Assembly: GCF_004217495.1 (NCBI RefSeq)
Contig: NZ_SHLC01000001.1
Location: forward strand, 2,666,001 to 2,730,000
DNA from: Microterricola gilva
Lineage (GTDB): Bacteria; Actinomycetota; Actinomycetes; Actinomycetales; Microbacteriaceae
Direction of reading: 5' to 3'
Length of the DNA stretch: 64,000 nt
Each line of letters opens with the position of its first letter. Positions within the stretch are counted from its first letter, which is position 1. Shown piece by piece: positions 44,996-54,357 of this stretch. A program made the position numbers and the translations under genes. The notes below the pieces were generated by a model. The model saw only the letters and a program-made list of their open reading frames with translations, ran no database searches and had not been told where the DNA came from.

Positions 44996-46846
44996 TCAGT
45001 CCTTCAGGTGGTAGCGGAGGCTCGCCAGCTCGGCCAGCAGCGCAGCCGGCACCTTGCCGTTGAACTGGTCGAAGTACTCCTCGGTGAGGTCGCACTCCGC
45101 ACGCCAGGAGGCCTTGTCAACCGCGAACAGCTGCTTGGCGGCATCCGGTGCCAGCTCGAGACCGTCGAGGTTGAGCTCACCCTCGGCCGGAACGACACCG
45201 ACGGCGGTGTTCTCACCGGCGACGGTGCCCTCGATGCGGCCGACGATCCACTCGAGCACGCGGGAGTTCTCGCCGAAGCCCGGCCACAGGAAGCTGCCGT
45301 CTGCCCCCTTGCGGAACCAGTTGACCTGGAAGATCTGGGGCGTCTTGGTGCCGAGCGTGCGGCCCATCTTCACCCAGTGCGCCCAGTAGTCGGCCATGTT
45401 GTAGCCGCAGAACGGGAGCATCGCGAAGGGGTCGCGGCGCAGCTCGCCGACGGTGCCTTCCGCGGCGGCCGTCTTCTCCGAGCTGATGGTCGCACCCATG
45501 AAGACGCCGTGCTTCCAGCTGCGGGCCTGGGCAACGAGCGGCACGTTGGTCGCACGCCGTCCGCCGAACAGGATCGCATCGATCGGCACGCCGTCCGTGC
45601 TCTCCCAGTCGTCGGCGATCGACGGGCACTGCGCGGCGGAGACCGTGAAGCGCGAGTTCGGGTGCGCGGCCGGGCGACCGGAATCCGGCGTCCAGTCCTT
45701 GCCCTGCCAGTCGATCAGGTGTGCAGGCGGGGTGTCGGTGAGACCTTCCCACCAGACATCGCCGTCGTCGCGCAGCGCGACGTTGGTGAAGATCGTGTTG
45801 CCCCACAGGGTGTCGACGGCGGTCTGGTTGGTGCTCAGACCGGTGCCGGGTGCGACGCCGAAGAAGCCGGCCTCCGGGTTGATCGCCCAGAGTCGCCCGT
45901 CACTGCCAGGACGCAGCCAGGCGATGTCGTCGCCGATGGTCTCGACCTTCCAGCCAGGGATGGTCGGGCGCAGCATGGCCAGGTTCGTCTTGCCACAGGC
46001 GGAGGGGAACGCGGCGGCCACGTGGTAGCTCTTGCCCTCTGGCGAGGTGATCTTGATCAGCAGCATGTGCTCGGCGAGCCAGCCCTCGTCCCGTGCCATC
46101 ACGGAGGCGATGCGGAGCGCGAAGCACTTCTTGGCCAGCAGGGCGTTTCCGCCGTAGCCGGAGCCGTATGACCACACCTCGCGGCTGTCAGGGAACTGCA
46201 CGATGTACTTGGTGTCGTTGCACGGCCAGTCGAGGTCGTCGCGCGGGAAGCCGTCGGCATCCACCAGCTCGTAGCCGACGGAGTGGACCGTGCGCACCCA
46301 GGCGTCGCCGTCTTCGATCATGCGGTAGACGCGGTCGCCCATGCGGGTCATGATGCCCATGTTCAGAACGACGTAGGGCGAGTCGGTGATCTCGACGCCG
46401 AGCTGCGAGATGGGGCCGCCGAGGGGGCCCATCGAGAACGGCACGACGTACATCGTGCGGCCGCGCATGCTGCCGGTGAAGACCTCGCGCAGCTCTGCGC
46501 GCATCTGCTTGGGGTCGCGCCAGTTGTTGGTCGGGCCCGCGTCCTCCTCGTAGGTGGAGCAGATGAAGGTGCGGTCCTCGACGCGGGCGACGTCCTTCGG
46601 GTCGGTGCGTGCGAGGTAGCTGTTGGGGCGCCACTCCGGGTTCAGCCGGATGAGCTTGCCCTCGGTGACGAGCAGCTTCGTGAGGTGGTCTGCCTCGGCG
46701 ATCGAGCCGTCGCACCAGACGATGTCGGCCGGCTGCGTGATCGCGGCAATCTCCTTGACCCAGGCGCGCAGCGCGGGGTCCGTGGTGCCTCGGTTGGCGG
46801 GGGCTGCCGAGGAGCCCGTTCCCACTGAGATCTCTGAGATTGTCAT
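44996..46846 (-). CDS. pckG: Phosphoenolpyruvate carboxykinase (GTP)
   Basis: This 616-residue gluconeogenic enzyme converts oxaloacetate and GTP to PEP. Motifs are complete: substrate loop [15 protein letters not shown], the P-loop [13 protein letters not shown], the metal-site Lys/His region [18 protein letters not shown], and [19 protein letters not shown]. The start at 46846 follows CAGAGATG with AAAGG upstream. It is divergent from a RamB/ScfR-type regulator, with a strong palindrome in the shared region, so it is likely controlled by carbon source. Confidence 0.97.
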   Translation of the reverse strand: MTISEISVGTGSSAAPANRGTTDPALRAWVKEIAAITQPADIVWCDGSIAEADHLTKLLVTEGKLIRLNPEWRPNSYLARTDPKDVARVEDRTFICSTYEEDAGPTNNWRDPKQMRAELREVFTGSMRGRTMYVVPFSMGPLGGPISQLGVEITDSPYVVLNMGIMTRMGDRVYRMIEDGDAWVRTVHSVGYELVDADGFPRDDLDWPCNDTKYIVQFPDSREVWSYGSGYGGNALLAKKCFALRIASVMARDEGWLAEHMLLIKITSPEGKSYHVAAAFPSACGKTNLAMLRPTIPGWKVETIGDDIAWLRPGSDGRLWAINPEAGFFGVAPGTGLSTNQTAVDTLWGNTIFTNVALRDDGDVWWEGLTDTPPAHLIDWQGKDWTPDSGRPAAHPNSRFTVSAAQCPSIADDWESTDGVPIDAILFGGRRATNVPLVAQARSWKHGVFMGATISSEKTAAAEGTVGELRRDPFAMLPFCGYNMADYWAHWVKMGRTLGTKTPQIFQVNWFRKGADGSFLWPGFGENSRVLEWIVGRIEGTVAGENTAVGVVPAEGELNLDGLELAPDAAKQLFAVDKASWRAECDLTEEYFDQFNGKVPAALLAELASLRYHLKD

Positions 46847-46993
46847 CTCTGTGCCTTTCTGCTCTTCGTCGTGCAGTTCGTATGTGCGGTGGCGAATCAC
46901 CCTGAGTCCGGATGCCGGTGGCACCCGTTCTGCGTGAATCCCGACCTTCCATTCCAGAATGCGCCTGTTTTCCGCCCGAAACCACCCAAAGTG

Positions 46994-47030
46994 GCCTTAA
47001 GAATCACGATTCTTTCCGTATTCTTAAGGC
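46994..47030. promoter_or_regulatory. Operator candidate next to the RamB-like regulator and pckG
   Basis: GCCTTAAGAAT (46994-47004) and ATTCTTAAGGC (47020-47030) form perfect 11-bp arms around 15 bp. Inside, AAGAAT-CAC-GATTCTT gives a second inner pairing. The right arm ends directly at the regulator ATG (47031), so bound protein would block its own expression. Confidence 0.7.
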
Positions 47031-48491
47031 ATGAAGCAACGCAGCTCCGATCTTGAAACGCTCGGCCACCGCATCCGGCACTTCCGCGGCCAGCGCGGCC
47101 TCACCCTGGACCAGCTGGGCGAACGACTCGGACTGGCCGGCAGCCAGCTCTCGCTGATCGAGAACGGCAAGCGCGAGGCCCGCGTCGGCACGCTGCAGGC
47201 GATAGCCGCCGCACTCGACATCGAGCTCAGCACCCTGCTCTCCGGCGAGGCCCCCAACGAGCGGGCCGCACTGGAGATCGAGTTGGGCAGGGCCCAGAAG
47301 AGTCCGCTCTACGCCGCACTCGGGTTGCCACAGGTCAAGCCGACGCGGGGCATGAACACCGAGGCGTTGACCGCGATCGTCGGGCTCCACCGGGAACTCG
47401 CCCGCCGGGCATCCGAGGCCATCGCCACTCCGGAGGAGGCCCGCCGGGCCAACACGGAGCTGCGCGAGCGCATGCGGGAACGCGACAACTACATGCCGGA
47501 GATCGAGGTGTTGGCCGAGGAACGGGTGCGGGCATCCGGCCACACCTCCGGCGCCCTGACGCACCGCGAGGTGAGCGTGATGGCCGAGCAGCTCGGCTTC
47601 ACCCTGATCTACGTGAACGACCTGCCGAGCTCGACCCGTTCGCTCACCGACCTCGCCAACGGCCGGATCTACCTGCCCCCGGCCTCGATCCCCGGCGGCC
47701 ACGGCCTGCGCTCGATGGCGCTGCAGGCGATGGCGCACCGGCTGCTCGGCCACCAGCGCCCGGCCAGCTACGCCGAGTTCCTCTGGCAACGGCTCGAGAT
47801 CAACTACTACGCGGCGTGCTGCCTGATGCCGCGCGAGGCATCCGTTGCATTCCTGCAGACGGCCAAGAAGGAGAAGCGGCTCGCGATCGAGGACTTCCGC
47901 GACGCCTTCGGCGTCACCCACGAGGCCGCGGCGCTCCGCTTCACGAACCTCGCAACGGCCCACCTCGACATGAGGCTGCACTTCCTCCGCGTGAGCGGCG
48001 ACGGCGCGCTGCAGAAGGGCTACGAGAACGACGATCTGCCGCTGCCGACCGACGTGACCGGATCGATCGAGGGACAGTTCGTCTGCAAGCAGTGGAGCGC
48101 GCGCAACGCCTTCACCCACACGAACCGCACGACCGAGTTCTACCAGTACACCGACACCCCGGCCGGCACCTTCTGGTGCGCGACGCAGACCGGCAGCTCG
48201 CAGTCGGGTACAGGGCGCTCCGGCGAGTTCTCGATCAGCGTCGGCGTGCCGTTCGCGGAGGCGAAGTGGTTCCGCGGCCGGGAGACGTCGAACCGGGTCG
48301 AGTCGCGCTGCCCGGACGAGTCGTGCTGCAGGCGCCCACCGGCCGAGCTCGCCTCCCGCTGGAGCGGCCAGGCCTGGCCGAGCGCGCGCCTGCACGCCCA
48401 CGTGCTCTCCCCGCTGCCCTCCGGCACCTTCCCCGGCGTCGATGACGCCGAGGTGTACGAGTTCCTGGAGAGCCACCAACGCGAAGCTTGA
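47031..48491 (+). CDS. RamB/ScfR-type regulator of acetate and short-chain fatty-acid metabolism
   Basis: This 486-residue protein has an N-terminal Xre HTH (LGHRIRHFRGQRGLTLDQLGERLGLAGSQLSLIENGKREAR, about 11-50), a middle IrrE/ImmA-like domain (MAHRLLGHQRPASYAEFLWQRLEINYYAACCLMPREA, about 227-265), and the C-terminal short-chain-fatty-acyl regulator domain with conserved cysteines (VCKQWSARNAF, TFWCATQTG, RCPDESCCRRPPAELASRW). This layout matches corynebacterial RamB and the actinobacterial ScfR group. Its divergence from pckG suggests carbon-flux control at PEP carboxykinase; direct regulation is inferred. Confidence 0.88.
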   Translation: MKQRSSDLETLGHRIRHFRGQRGLTLDQLGERLGLAGSQLSLIENGKREARVGTLQAIAAALDIELSTLLSGEAPNERAALEIELGRAQKSPLYAALGLPQVKPTRGMNTEALTAIVGLHRELARRASEAIATPEEARRANTELRERMRERDNYMPEIEVLAEERVRASGHTSGALTHREVSVMAEQLGFTLIYVNDLPSSTRSLTDLANGRIYLPPASIPGGHGLRSMALQAMAHRLLGHQRPASYAEFLWQRLEINYYAACCLMPREASVAFLQTAKKEKRLAIEDFRDAFGVTHEAAALRFTNLATAHLDMRLHFLRVSGDGALQKGYENDDLPLPTDVTGSIEGQFVCKQWSARNAFTHTNRTTEFYQYTDTPAGTFWCATQTGSSQSGTGRSGEFSISVGVPFAEAKWFRGRETSNRVESRCPDESCCRRPPAELASRWSGQAWPSARLHAHVLSPLPSGTFPGVDDAEVYEFLESHQREA

Positions 48492-48563
48492 CGCGCCAGC
48501 GTCAAGCGGCGATTCTGCGCACCTTCTGGCGAGCGGATCCTGACAGAGCATGTGCCTCTTGTA

Positions 48564-48584
48564 ATAGTGTGTGACTCACACTAT
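48564..48584. promoter_or_regulatory. PadR operator candidate
   Basis: ATAGTGTG and CACACTAT are perfect 8-bp arms with a 5-bp TGACT spacer. A third GGTGTG half site follows. The site ends 10 bp before the PadR start, typical of autorepression. PadR proteins commonly recognise ATGT/GTGT-type inverted repeats. Confidence 0.7.
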
Positions 48585-48594
48585 GGTGTGAAAC

Positions 48595-48945
48595 ATGAGT
48601 ATGGATGAGACGACAGCCCTGCATGTGCAGGAGCTGCGGCGCGGCACCGTCGTGCTTGCCTGCCTGGTACGACTGGCGACGCCGGAGTACGGCTACGCCC
48701 TGCTCGAGACGCTCAGCGAGCTCGGCTTCTCCGTCGACGCCGGCACGCTCTATCCGTTGCTCAGACGGCTCGAGAAGCAGGGCCTTCTCAGCAGCGCCTG
48801 GAACACCGACGAGGCCAGGCCCCGGAAGTTCTACACCACGAGCGCGCTCGGCCACGAGCTCGCCGCTTCACTGACCACGGAGTGGCACGCGATCGACGAG
48901 TCACTGCGCGCACTGAAGGCGCGCGCGCCGAAGGAAGGAATCTGA
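48595..48945 (+). CDS. PadR-family transcriptional regulator
   Basis: This 116-residue winged-helix repressor has the PadR block LVRLATPEYGYALLETLSELGFSVDAGTLYPLLRRLEKQGLLSS, followed by the wing RPRKFYTTSALGHELA. It is the short form of the family without the second dimer domain. It begins an apparent two-gene operon with the membrane protein gene 2 bp downstream, and the palindrome at 48564-48584 is its probable target. Confidence 0.92.
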   Translation: MSMDETTALHVQELRRGTVVLACLVRLATPEYGYALLETLSELGFSVDAGTLYPLLRRLEKQGLLSSAWNTDEARPRKFYTTSALGHELAASLTTEWHAIDESLRALKARAPKEGI

Positions 48946-48947
48946 TC

Positions 48948-49952
48948 ATGAGCACCCTCACCGACCGATACGTCTGGGCGGCCGTGCGCAGCATCCCCGA
49001 GAAACAGCGGGGCGAGCTCGAGCCGGAACTGCGCGGCCTCATCGCCGACACCACCGACGCCCAGCGGGAGAAGGGCGTCTCAGACGCCGACATTGAACGC
49101 GCGACACTGCTCGAACTCGGTGATCCAGTTCGCCTGGCCGCCGGCTACACCGAGCGCCCCCTGCAGCTGATCGGCCCGCGCTACTACCTGGACTGGTTGC
49201 GCCTGCTCAAGCTCCTCCTCGTCATCGTCGTGCCGATCGCCGCACTCGGGGCAGCACTCGGCCGCCTGTTGAGCGGAGGCGATGTCGGCGACGTGTTCGG
49301 CGCCCTGTTCGTCACCGCCATCGGCGTCGCCGTGCACCTCAGCTTCTGGGTCACGCTGGTGTTCGCGCTCGTGGAGCGCGGCGGCGTCCAGCGCATCAAG
49401 ACGCCGGGCGACGGCCCGCTGCTCGAGTGGACGCCAGACAGCCTCCCCCAGCTGCCGGCCCCCGCCGCCCGCCGCCAGTCGCTCGTTGAGCTGATCCTGG
49501 GCCTCGTCTTCCTCGCCGTGTTCGCCGGCTGGTTCGTCTGGCAGCAGTTCAACTCCTTCCTCACGGATGCCGACGGCACCCCGATCCCCGTGCTCGAGCC
49601 CGCACTCTGGAGCGGCTGGATGTACTGGTTCCTCGGCCTCATCGTGCTGGAGGGGGTCTTCGCGGTGTGGGTGTACCAGCGCGGCCGGATGACGATGGGT
49701 CTCGCCACCCTCAATCTGTTCATGAACATCGCATTCACCGTGCCGGCGGTCTGGCTGCTGCTGACCGGGCAACTGATCAATCAGGAGTTCCTCGACGCGA
49801 TCCCCGACACCGACGCGGACTTCGACACGGCGATGAGCTACGCCCTCCCGGTGATCGCGTTCATCGTGATCGGGGTGGCCGTGTGGGACGTCATCGACGG
49901 CTACATCAAGGCCTGGCGCTCCCGGAACGTCTCAGACACCGCTGGGGAATAG
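48948..49952 (+). CDS. Permease-prefix (HAAS-like) membrane protein
   Basis: This 334-residue protein pairs a soluble N-terminal region ([29 protein letters not shown]...[15 protein letters not shown], about 6-68), the HAAS-type helical module seen in PadR-associated proteins, with about seven transmembrane helices from residue 85 on. It follows PadR directly, a typical pairing. The role is probably a PadR-regulated envelope-stress or transport-related protein; the exact function is unknown. Confidence 0.85.
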   Translation: MSTLTDRYVWAAVRSIPEKQRGELEPELRGLIADTTDAQREKGVSDADIERATLLELGDPVRLAAGYTERPLQLIGPRYYLDWLRLLKLLLVIVVPIAALGAALGRLLSGGDVGDVFGALFVTAIGVAVHLSFWVTLVFALVERGGVQRIKTPGDGPLLEWTPDSLPQLPAPAARRQSLVELILGLVFLAVFAGWFVWQQFNSFLTDADGTPIPVLEPALWSGWMYWFLGLIVLEGVFAVWVYQRGRMTMGLATLNLFMNIAFTVPAVWLLLTGQLINQEFLDAIPDTDADFDTAMSYALPVIAFIVIGVAVWDVIDGYIKAWRSRNVSDTAGE

Positions 49953-49981
49953 CATCCGGCATCCGCCGCGTTGCACCAGTC

Positions 49982-50422
49982 ATGCCACTACAGGGACAGT
50001 ACGCGCCGAGCACCTCCGAGTGGGCGCGCAAACAGGCCGAACGGTTCGAGGAGTCGGGCGGGAGTGAGGCAGCGCTCCTGCGCAACAAGCCGATCATCGT
50101 GCTGACGACGAGGGGCGCCAAGACGGGCGCACTGCGCAAGACCGCGCTGATGCGGGTGGAGCACGACGGCCGGTACGCGGTTGTCGCCTCCAAGGGCGGG
50201 GCGCCGGACAACCCGGCGTGGTTCCACAACATCGTGGCCGAGCCGCTCGTTGAGCTGCAGGACGGCGATGTGAAGCGCGACTACCTCGCGCACGAGGCGC
50301 AGGGTGCAGAGCGCGAGGAGTGGTGGGCGCTTGCCGTCGCGGCGTGGCCAGACTATGCGAACTACCAGCTCAAGACCGAGCGGGTCATCCCTCTCTTCGT
50401 GCTGGAGTCGGTGCAGGACTGA
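49982..50422 (+). CDS. Deazaflavin (F420)-dependent nitroreductase-family protein
   Basis: This 146-residue split-barrel protein has the Ddn-like signature [53 protein letters not shown], with the cofactor-contacting RTG/KTG and PxWFHN motifs. The family uses F420 and reduces quinones or nitro compounds. It starts at ATG 49982; the substrate is not readable from sequence. Confidence 0.92.
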   Translation: MPLQGQYAPSTSEWARKQAERFEESGGSEAALLRNKPIIVLTTRGAKTGALRKTALMRVEHDGRYAVVASKGGAPDNPAWFHNIVAEPLVELQDGDVKRDYLAHEAQGAEREEWWALAVAAWPDYANYQLKTERVIPLFVLESVQD

Positions 50423-50471
50423 CACCCGTCGCCCGCTGGCGCTCGCGTGGCGCCAGCGGAAGAATGCAGGC

Positions 50472-51209
50472 ATGGGTGAGGAACGCGTGGATGCGCCGCC
50501 GTTGACCGCGTCGGCCTTCGTTGCAGCGCTCTGGCGTGAGCAGTCCGATGCGGAACTCGCGAAGTACGGCCGATACTTCCCGGGCGCCGACGCGCAGGCG
50601 AACGGTGACCGCTTCATCGGCGTGCGCATGGGGACCGTGTTCGCGCTCGCCCGCGACCATGCTGCTCTCCCCCTCGATCAGATCGAGGCCCTGCTCGACG
50701 ACGACATCCACGAGGCCAGGGCCGGGGCGCTCCGCATCATGGCGAACCGGGCCAAGGCGACGTCGACAGATGACGGGGCACGTCGGCAGCTTTACGAGCT
50801 GTACCTGCGCCGCCACGATCGGATCAACAACTGGGATCTCGTCGATCTGGGCGCGTGGGATGTCGTCGGCGGCTGGCTCCGCGATCACCCCCGCGACGTG
50901 CTCTACCGCCTCGCCGAGTCGGAGTCGCTCTGGGAGCGACGGACCGGGATGCTCGCGACGCTGGCCTTCGTGCGCCGCGGGGAGCTCGACGACGCCTACG
51001 CGATCGCGGAGCGGTTGCTCGGCGATCCGGAAGACCTGGTGCGCAAGCCGATCGGCGCCGTGCTGCGCGCGGCCGGCGACCACGACGAGGAGCGACTGCG
51101 CGCGTTCATCGACCGTCACGGCCCCTCGATGGCGCGGGTGACGCTGCGATTCGCGATCGAGCATTTCGACGAGGCGACACGGAGGCAGCTGCTCAGCACC
51201 ACCGCCTAG
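50472..51209 (+). CDS. AlkD-like DNA alkylation repair protein
   Basis: This 245-residue all-alpha HEAT-repeat protein resembles AlkD DNA glycosylase, which removes alkylated bases without base flipping. The AlkD core motif NWDLVD is present in RINNWDLVDLGAWDVVGGWL (near residue 121-126). The C-terminal Arg-rich helices RKPIGAVLRAAGDHDEERLRAFIDRHGPSMARVTLRFAIEHF carry the DNA-contact basic residues. The family also includes inactive members. It starts at ATG 50472, 50 bp after the oxidoreductase gene. Confidence 0.85.
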   Translation: MGEERVDAPPLTASAFVAALWREQSDAELAKYGRYFPGADAQANGDRFIGVRMGTVFALARDHAALPLDQIEALLDDDIHEARAGALRIMANRAKATSTDDGARRQLYELYLRRHDRINNWDLVDLGAWDVVGGWLRDHPRDVLYRLAESESLWERRTGMLATLAFVRRGELDDAYAIAERLLGDPEDLVRKPIGAVLRAAGDHDEERLRAFIDRHGPSMARVTLRFAIEHFDEATRRQLLSTTA

Positions 51210-51309
51210 ACACGTCCAGCGAGCGGATGCATTAATCAAACGCCGCGTACTAGAATGATCGTGCGCATCGGAAGATTGAGGGGTTCCGCGGGGGCGGATA
51301 CGGTGCGAA

Positions 51310-51342
51310 GCGACGGTCGCGGGCTTCGCCTGCGACCGTCGC
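51310..51342. terminator. Hairpin downstream of the AlkD-like and SDR genes
   Basis: GCGACGGTCGC and GCGACCGTCGC pair around an 11-nt loop. It lies between the convergent AlkD-like and SDR stops. No T-tract follows, so termination is likely but not certain. Confidence 0.5.
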
Positions 51343-51398
51343 CCCATTCGTGGCCGCTGCCCGGCGCGGGCGGTCGCGCACGCGTGTTTCGCGCGTGG

Positions 51399-52160
51399 CT
51401 AGCGCGGCTGCATCCGGATCGCCCCGTCCAGCCGGATCGTCTCACCGTTCAGCATCGGGTTCTCGACGATGTGGCGGACGAGTGCGGCGTACTCACTCGG
51501 ATCGCCGAGGCGGGACGGATGCGGAACCTGGGCGCCGAGGGAGTCACGCACCTCCTGCGGCAGCCCGCGCAGCATCGGGGTGTCGAAGGTGCCAGGCGCG
51601 ATCGTCATCACGCGGATCAGGGTCTGCGCGAACTCGCGCGCCAACGGCAGGGTCATCGCGGCGACACCGCCCTTCGACGCGGCATAGGCGGCCTGCCCGA
51701 TCTGGCCGTCGAAGGCGGCGACAGACGCCGTGTTGACGATGACGCCACGCTCCTCCCCCACCGGCGCCGTCGCCTGCATGGCCGCACCGGCCAGACGCAC
51801 GACGTTGAAGGTCCCGAGCAGGTTCACCCGGATGACGCGCTCGAACGCCTCGAGCGGCAGCGGGCCCTCGCGCCCGACGGCGCGCGCACCGGGCGCGATG
51901 CCCGCGCAGTTCACAACGATTCGCAGCGGAGCGAAGGCGGATGCCGCGTCAACAGCTGCCTGTACATCGGCGGCACTCGTGACGTCGCCGGCGACGAAGC
52001 GCGCCCGCCCGCCGAGTGCCTCGACGATCTGCTCTCCTGGTGCGCCGGGCAGATCGAGCAGCACGACGGCCGCGCCGGCATCGTGCAGGGCGGTGACGGT
52101 GGCGAGGCCGAGACCCGATGCGCCTCCCGTGACGAGTGCTGCGGAACCGTGGATCAGCAT
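51399..52160 (-). CDS. Short-chain dehydrogenase, 3-hydroxyacyl-CoA dehydrogenase-like
   Basis: This 253-residue SDR has NAD-binding [20 protein letters not shown], and the catalytic residues in [10 protein letters not shown]...[10 protein letters not shown] (Ser, Tyr, Lys). It resembles the type-2 3-hydroxyacyl-CoA dehydrogenases (HSD17B10-like). The thiolase gene stops 1 bp before it on the same strand, so the pair probably works in beta-oxidation or ketone-body type metabolism. Confidence 0.88.
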   Translation of the reverse strand: MLIHGSAALVTGGASGLGLATVTALHDAGAAVVLLDLPGAPGEQIVEALGGRARFVAGDVTSAADVQAAVDAASAFAPLRIVVNCAGIAPGARAVGREGPLPLEAFERVIRVNLLGTFNVVRLAGAAMQATAPVGEERGVIVNTASVAAFDGQIGQAAYAASKGGVAAMTLPLAREFAQTLIRVMTIAPGTFDTPMLRGLPQEVRDSLGAQVPHPSRLGDPSEYAALVRHIVENPMLNGETIRLDGAIRMQPR

Positions 52161-52161
52161 G

Positions 52162-53358
52162 TCAGAGCCTTTCGATGATGGTCGCGTTCGCCATGCCGCC
52201 GCCCTCGCACATGGTCTGCAGGCCGTAGCGGCCGCCGGAACTCTCGAGTTCGTTGAGCAGGGTGCCAAGCAGCCGGGTGCCGGAGGATCCGAGCGCGTGG
52301 CCGAGCGCTATCGCGCCGCCGCGCGGGTTGAGCTTGGCGATGTCGGCACCGATCTCGCGCTGCCACACGAGCGGCACGCTGGCGAATGCCTCGTTCACCT
52401 CGTAGGCGTCGATGTCGTCGATGCTGAGACCCGCGCGGTCCAGGATGCGTCGGGTGGCGGGGATCACGCCCGTCAGCATGAGCAGGGGGTCGCTTCCGGT
52501 GACCGCGAAACTGTGGAAGCGGGCGCGGGGCGTGAGCCCGAGCGCGGCGGCCTTCTCGGCGCTCATGATGAGCGCGGCCGATGCGCCGTCCGTCAGCGGC
52601 GAGGAGTTGCCTGCCGTGATCCGCCATTCGAGATCGGGGAAGCGCTCGGCGAGCCTCTCGCTGTGGAACGCGGGCTTCAGCCCGGCGAGCGACTCGAGCG
52701 TTGTTCCGGCGCGGATCGTCTCGTCCGCCGCGACGATCGTGCCGTCGGATGCCGTCACCGAGACGAGTTCGCGGGCGAAGTCGCCGCGCGCCGCGGCCGC
52801 GGCGGCGAGCGCGTGGGACCGGGCGGCGAACGCGTCGAGCTCGTCGCGGCCGATGTCCCAGCGTGCATTGATGAGCTCGGCGGAGACGCCCTGGTTCACC
52901 AGGCCCTCGGGGTAGCGCTCGTGCATGAGCGAGCCGAACGGATCCTGCCGCGCATCGCCCGCACCGAGCGAGGTGCCGAGCGGGACCCGACTCATCGACT
53001 CGACCCCGCAGGCGATGACGATGTCGTAGGCGCCGGCGATGACGCCCTGGGCGGCGAAGCTCGCGGCCTGCTGGCTCGAGCCGCACTGCCTGTCGATGGT
53101 GGTGCCGGGGACGGAGTCGGGGAAACCGGCGCTGAGCAGCGCGGTGCGCGTGACGTTGTTGGCCTGTTCGCCCACCTGGCTGACGCAGCCGCCGATCACG
53201 TCGTCGACGAGGGCGGGGTCCAGATCATTGCGGGAGAGCAGCTCACCGAGCACGCCGGCCAAGAGGTCGACGGGATGCACGCCAGACAGCGCGCCGCCGG
53301 GCTTCCCGCGGCCGGAGGGCGTGCGGACGACGTCGATGATGACAGCATCGTTGCTCAT
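52162..53358 (-). CDS. Acetyl-CoA C-acyltransferase (thiolase)
   Basis: This 398-residue thiolase has the nucleophile Cys92 in [13 protein letters not shown], the NEAFA motif ([11 protein letters not shown]), the catalytic His in [19 protein letters not shown], and the second active Cys in [13 protein letters not shown]. It is complete. It precedes the SDR gene in a two-gene operon. Direction (degradative or biosynthetic) is not settled by sequence. Confidence 0.95.
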   Translation of the reverse strand: MSNDAVIIDVVRTPSGRGKPGGALSGVHPVDLLAGVLGELLSRNDLDPALVDDVIGGCVSQVGEQANNVTRTALLSAGFPDSVPGTTIDRQCGSSQQAASFAAQGVIAGAYDIVIACGVESMSRVPLGTSLGAGDARQDPFGSLMHERYPEGLVNQGVSAELINARWDIGRDELDAFAARSHALAAAAAARGDFARELVSVTASDGTIVAADETIRAGTTLESLAGLKPAFHSERLAERFPDLEWRITAGNSSPLTDGASAALIMSAEKAAALGLTPRARFHSFAVTGSDPLLMLTGVIPATRRILDRAGLSIDDIDAYEVNEAFASVPLVWQREIGADIAKLNPRGGAIALGHALGSSGTRLLGTLLNELESSGGRYGLQTMCEGGGMANATIIERL

Positions 53359-53416
53359 GCCCCCAGCCTATGCCCGCCGGTTTCGACGAACGGCCTACTC
53401 GACCAGCGGGGTGGCG

Positions 53417-54211
53417 TCAGCCGAGCGCCCACATCGCGACCGCACTGGCCGCGGCGACGTTGAGCGAGTCGATGCCGTGCTTCATCGGGATCTGCACGAC
53501 GGTGTCGGCCGCGGTGATGGCGGCATCGGTCAGCCCCGTGCCCTCCGCACCGAGCACGAGCGCCAGCCGTTCGTGCGCCGCGCCGTCGAAGTCACGCAGG
53601 CTCACGGCATCCGGAGTCAGGGCCAGCGCGGCGACGTGGAAGCCGTGCGCGTCCATCATGGCGCGGGTCGACGCCCAGTCGCCCGTCCGTGTCCACGGGA
53701 CCTGCAGCACTGTGCCCATCGAGACGCGGATGGCGCGGCGGTAGAACGGGTCGGTGCAGCTGGGCGTGACGAGCACGGCATCCGCCCCGATCGAGCCGGC
53801 GGAGCGGAAGATCGCGCCGAGATTGGTCGGGTCGGCCACGTTCTCGACGATCACGATGCGGCGGGCGTCGGCGATCAGCGTGGCCGGGTCGGGCAGCGGC
53901 GGGCGGTTCATGGCGGCGATCAGTCCGCGGTGCAGCACGTAGCCGGTGAGCTCGGCGAGCAGCGCGTCCGGGCCGGTGAAGATCGGTACCTCGTCGCCGA
54001 CGAGCGCCTGCGCCTCCGCCGCGGTGCCGCCGAGGGCCAGCACGGAGCGCGGCGTGTGCCCGGCGCGCAGCGCACGCTCGAGCACGAGGGCGGATTCGGC
54101 CAGGTAGATCCCGTGCTCTGTCGACTGCGCCTTCCGCAGCGCGACGTCGGTCTGGTGTGAGTAGTCGCGCAACCGCGGGTCGCTCAGCTCGGTGATCATG
54201 GTGACAGGCAC
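53417..54211 (-). CDS. SpoU/TrmH-family RNA methyltransferase
   Basis: This 264-residue enzyme has the SPOUT knot motifs RIVIVENVADPTNLGAIFRSAGSIGADAVLV, LALVLGAEGTGLTDAAITAADTVVQIPM and SLNVAAASAVAMWAL. The N-terminal part (about 1-95) is the L30e-like substrate domain. The target RNA cannot be told; a TsnR-like or TrmH role is possible. GTG 54211 is favoured by AGGA 8 bp upstream; ATG 54199 is an alternative. Confidence 0.92.
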   Translation of the reverse strand: MPVTMITELSDPRLRDYSHQTDVALRKAQSTEHGIYLAESALVLERALRAGHTPRSVLALGGTAAEAQALVGDEVPIFTGPDALLAELTGYVLHRGLIAAMNRPPLPDPATLIADARRIVIVENVADPTNLGAIFRSAGSIGADAVLVTPSCTDPFYRRAIRVSMGTVLQVPWTRTGDWASTRAMMDAHGFHVAALALTPDAVSLRDFDGAAHERLALVLGAEGTGLTDAAITAADTVVQIPMKHGIDSLNVAAASAVAMWALG

Positions 54212-54280
54212 CCGTCGATCCTATTCCGGCGCCGGATGCCGCAGCTCCGGCATCCGGCCGCGTCACGGCCCGTGATAACG

Positions 54281-54312
54281 GCACGGGCCCGGTGCATTCA
54301 CCGGGCCCGTGC
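54281..54312 (-). terminator. Terminator of the aldehyde dehydrogenase gene
   Basis: A perfect 14-bp stem (GCACGGGCCCGGTG with its complement) closes on a 4-nt loop, 46 bp after the dehydrogenase stop. There is no clear T-run, so it may work with Rho. Confidence 0.7.
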
Positions 54313-54357
54313 GCAGGAGGCGGGCCGGCGCGGCGGGCGCCGGCCGCGTCCTCCCGG

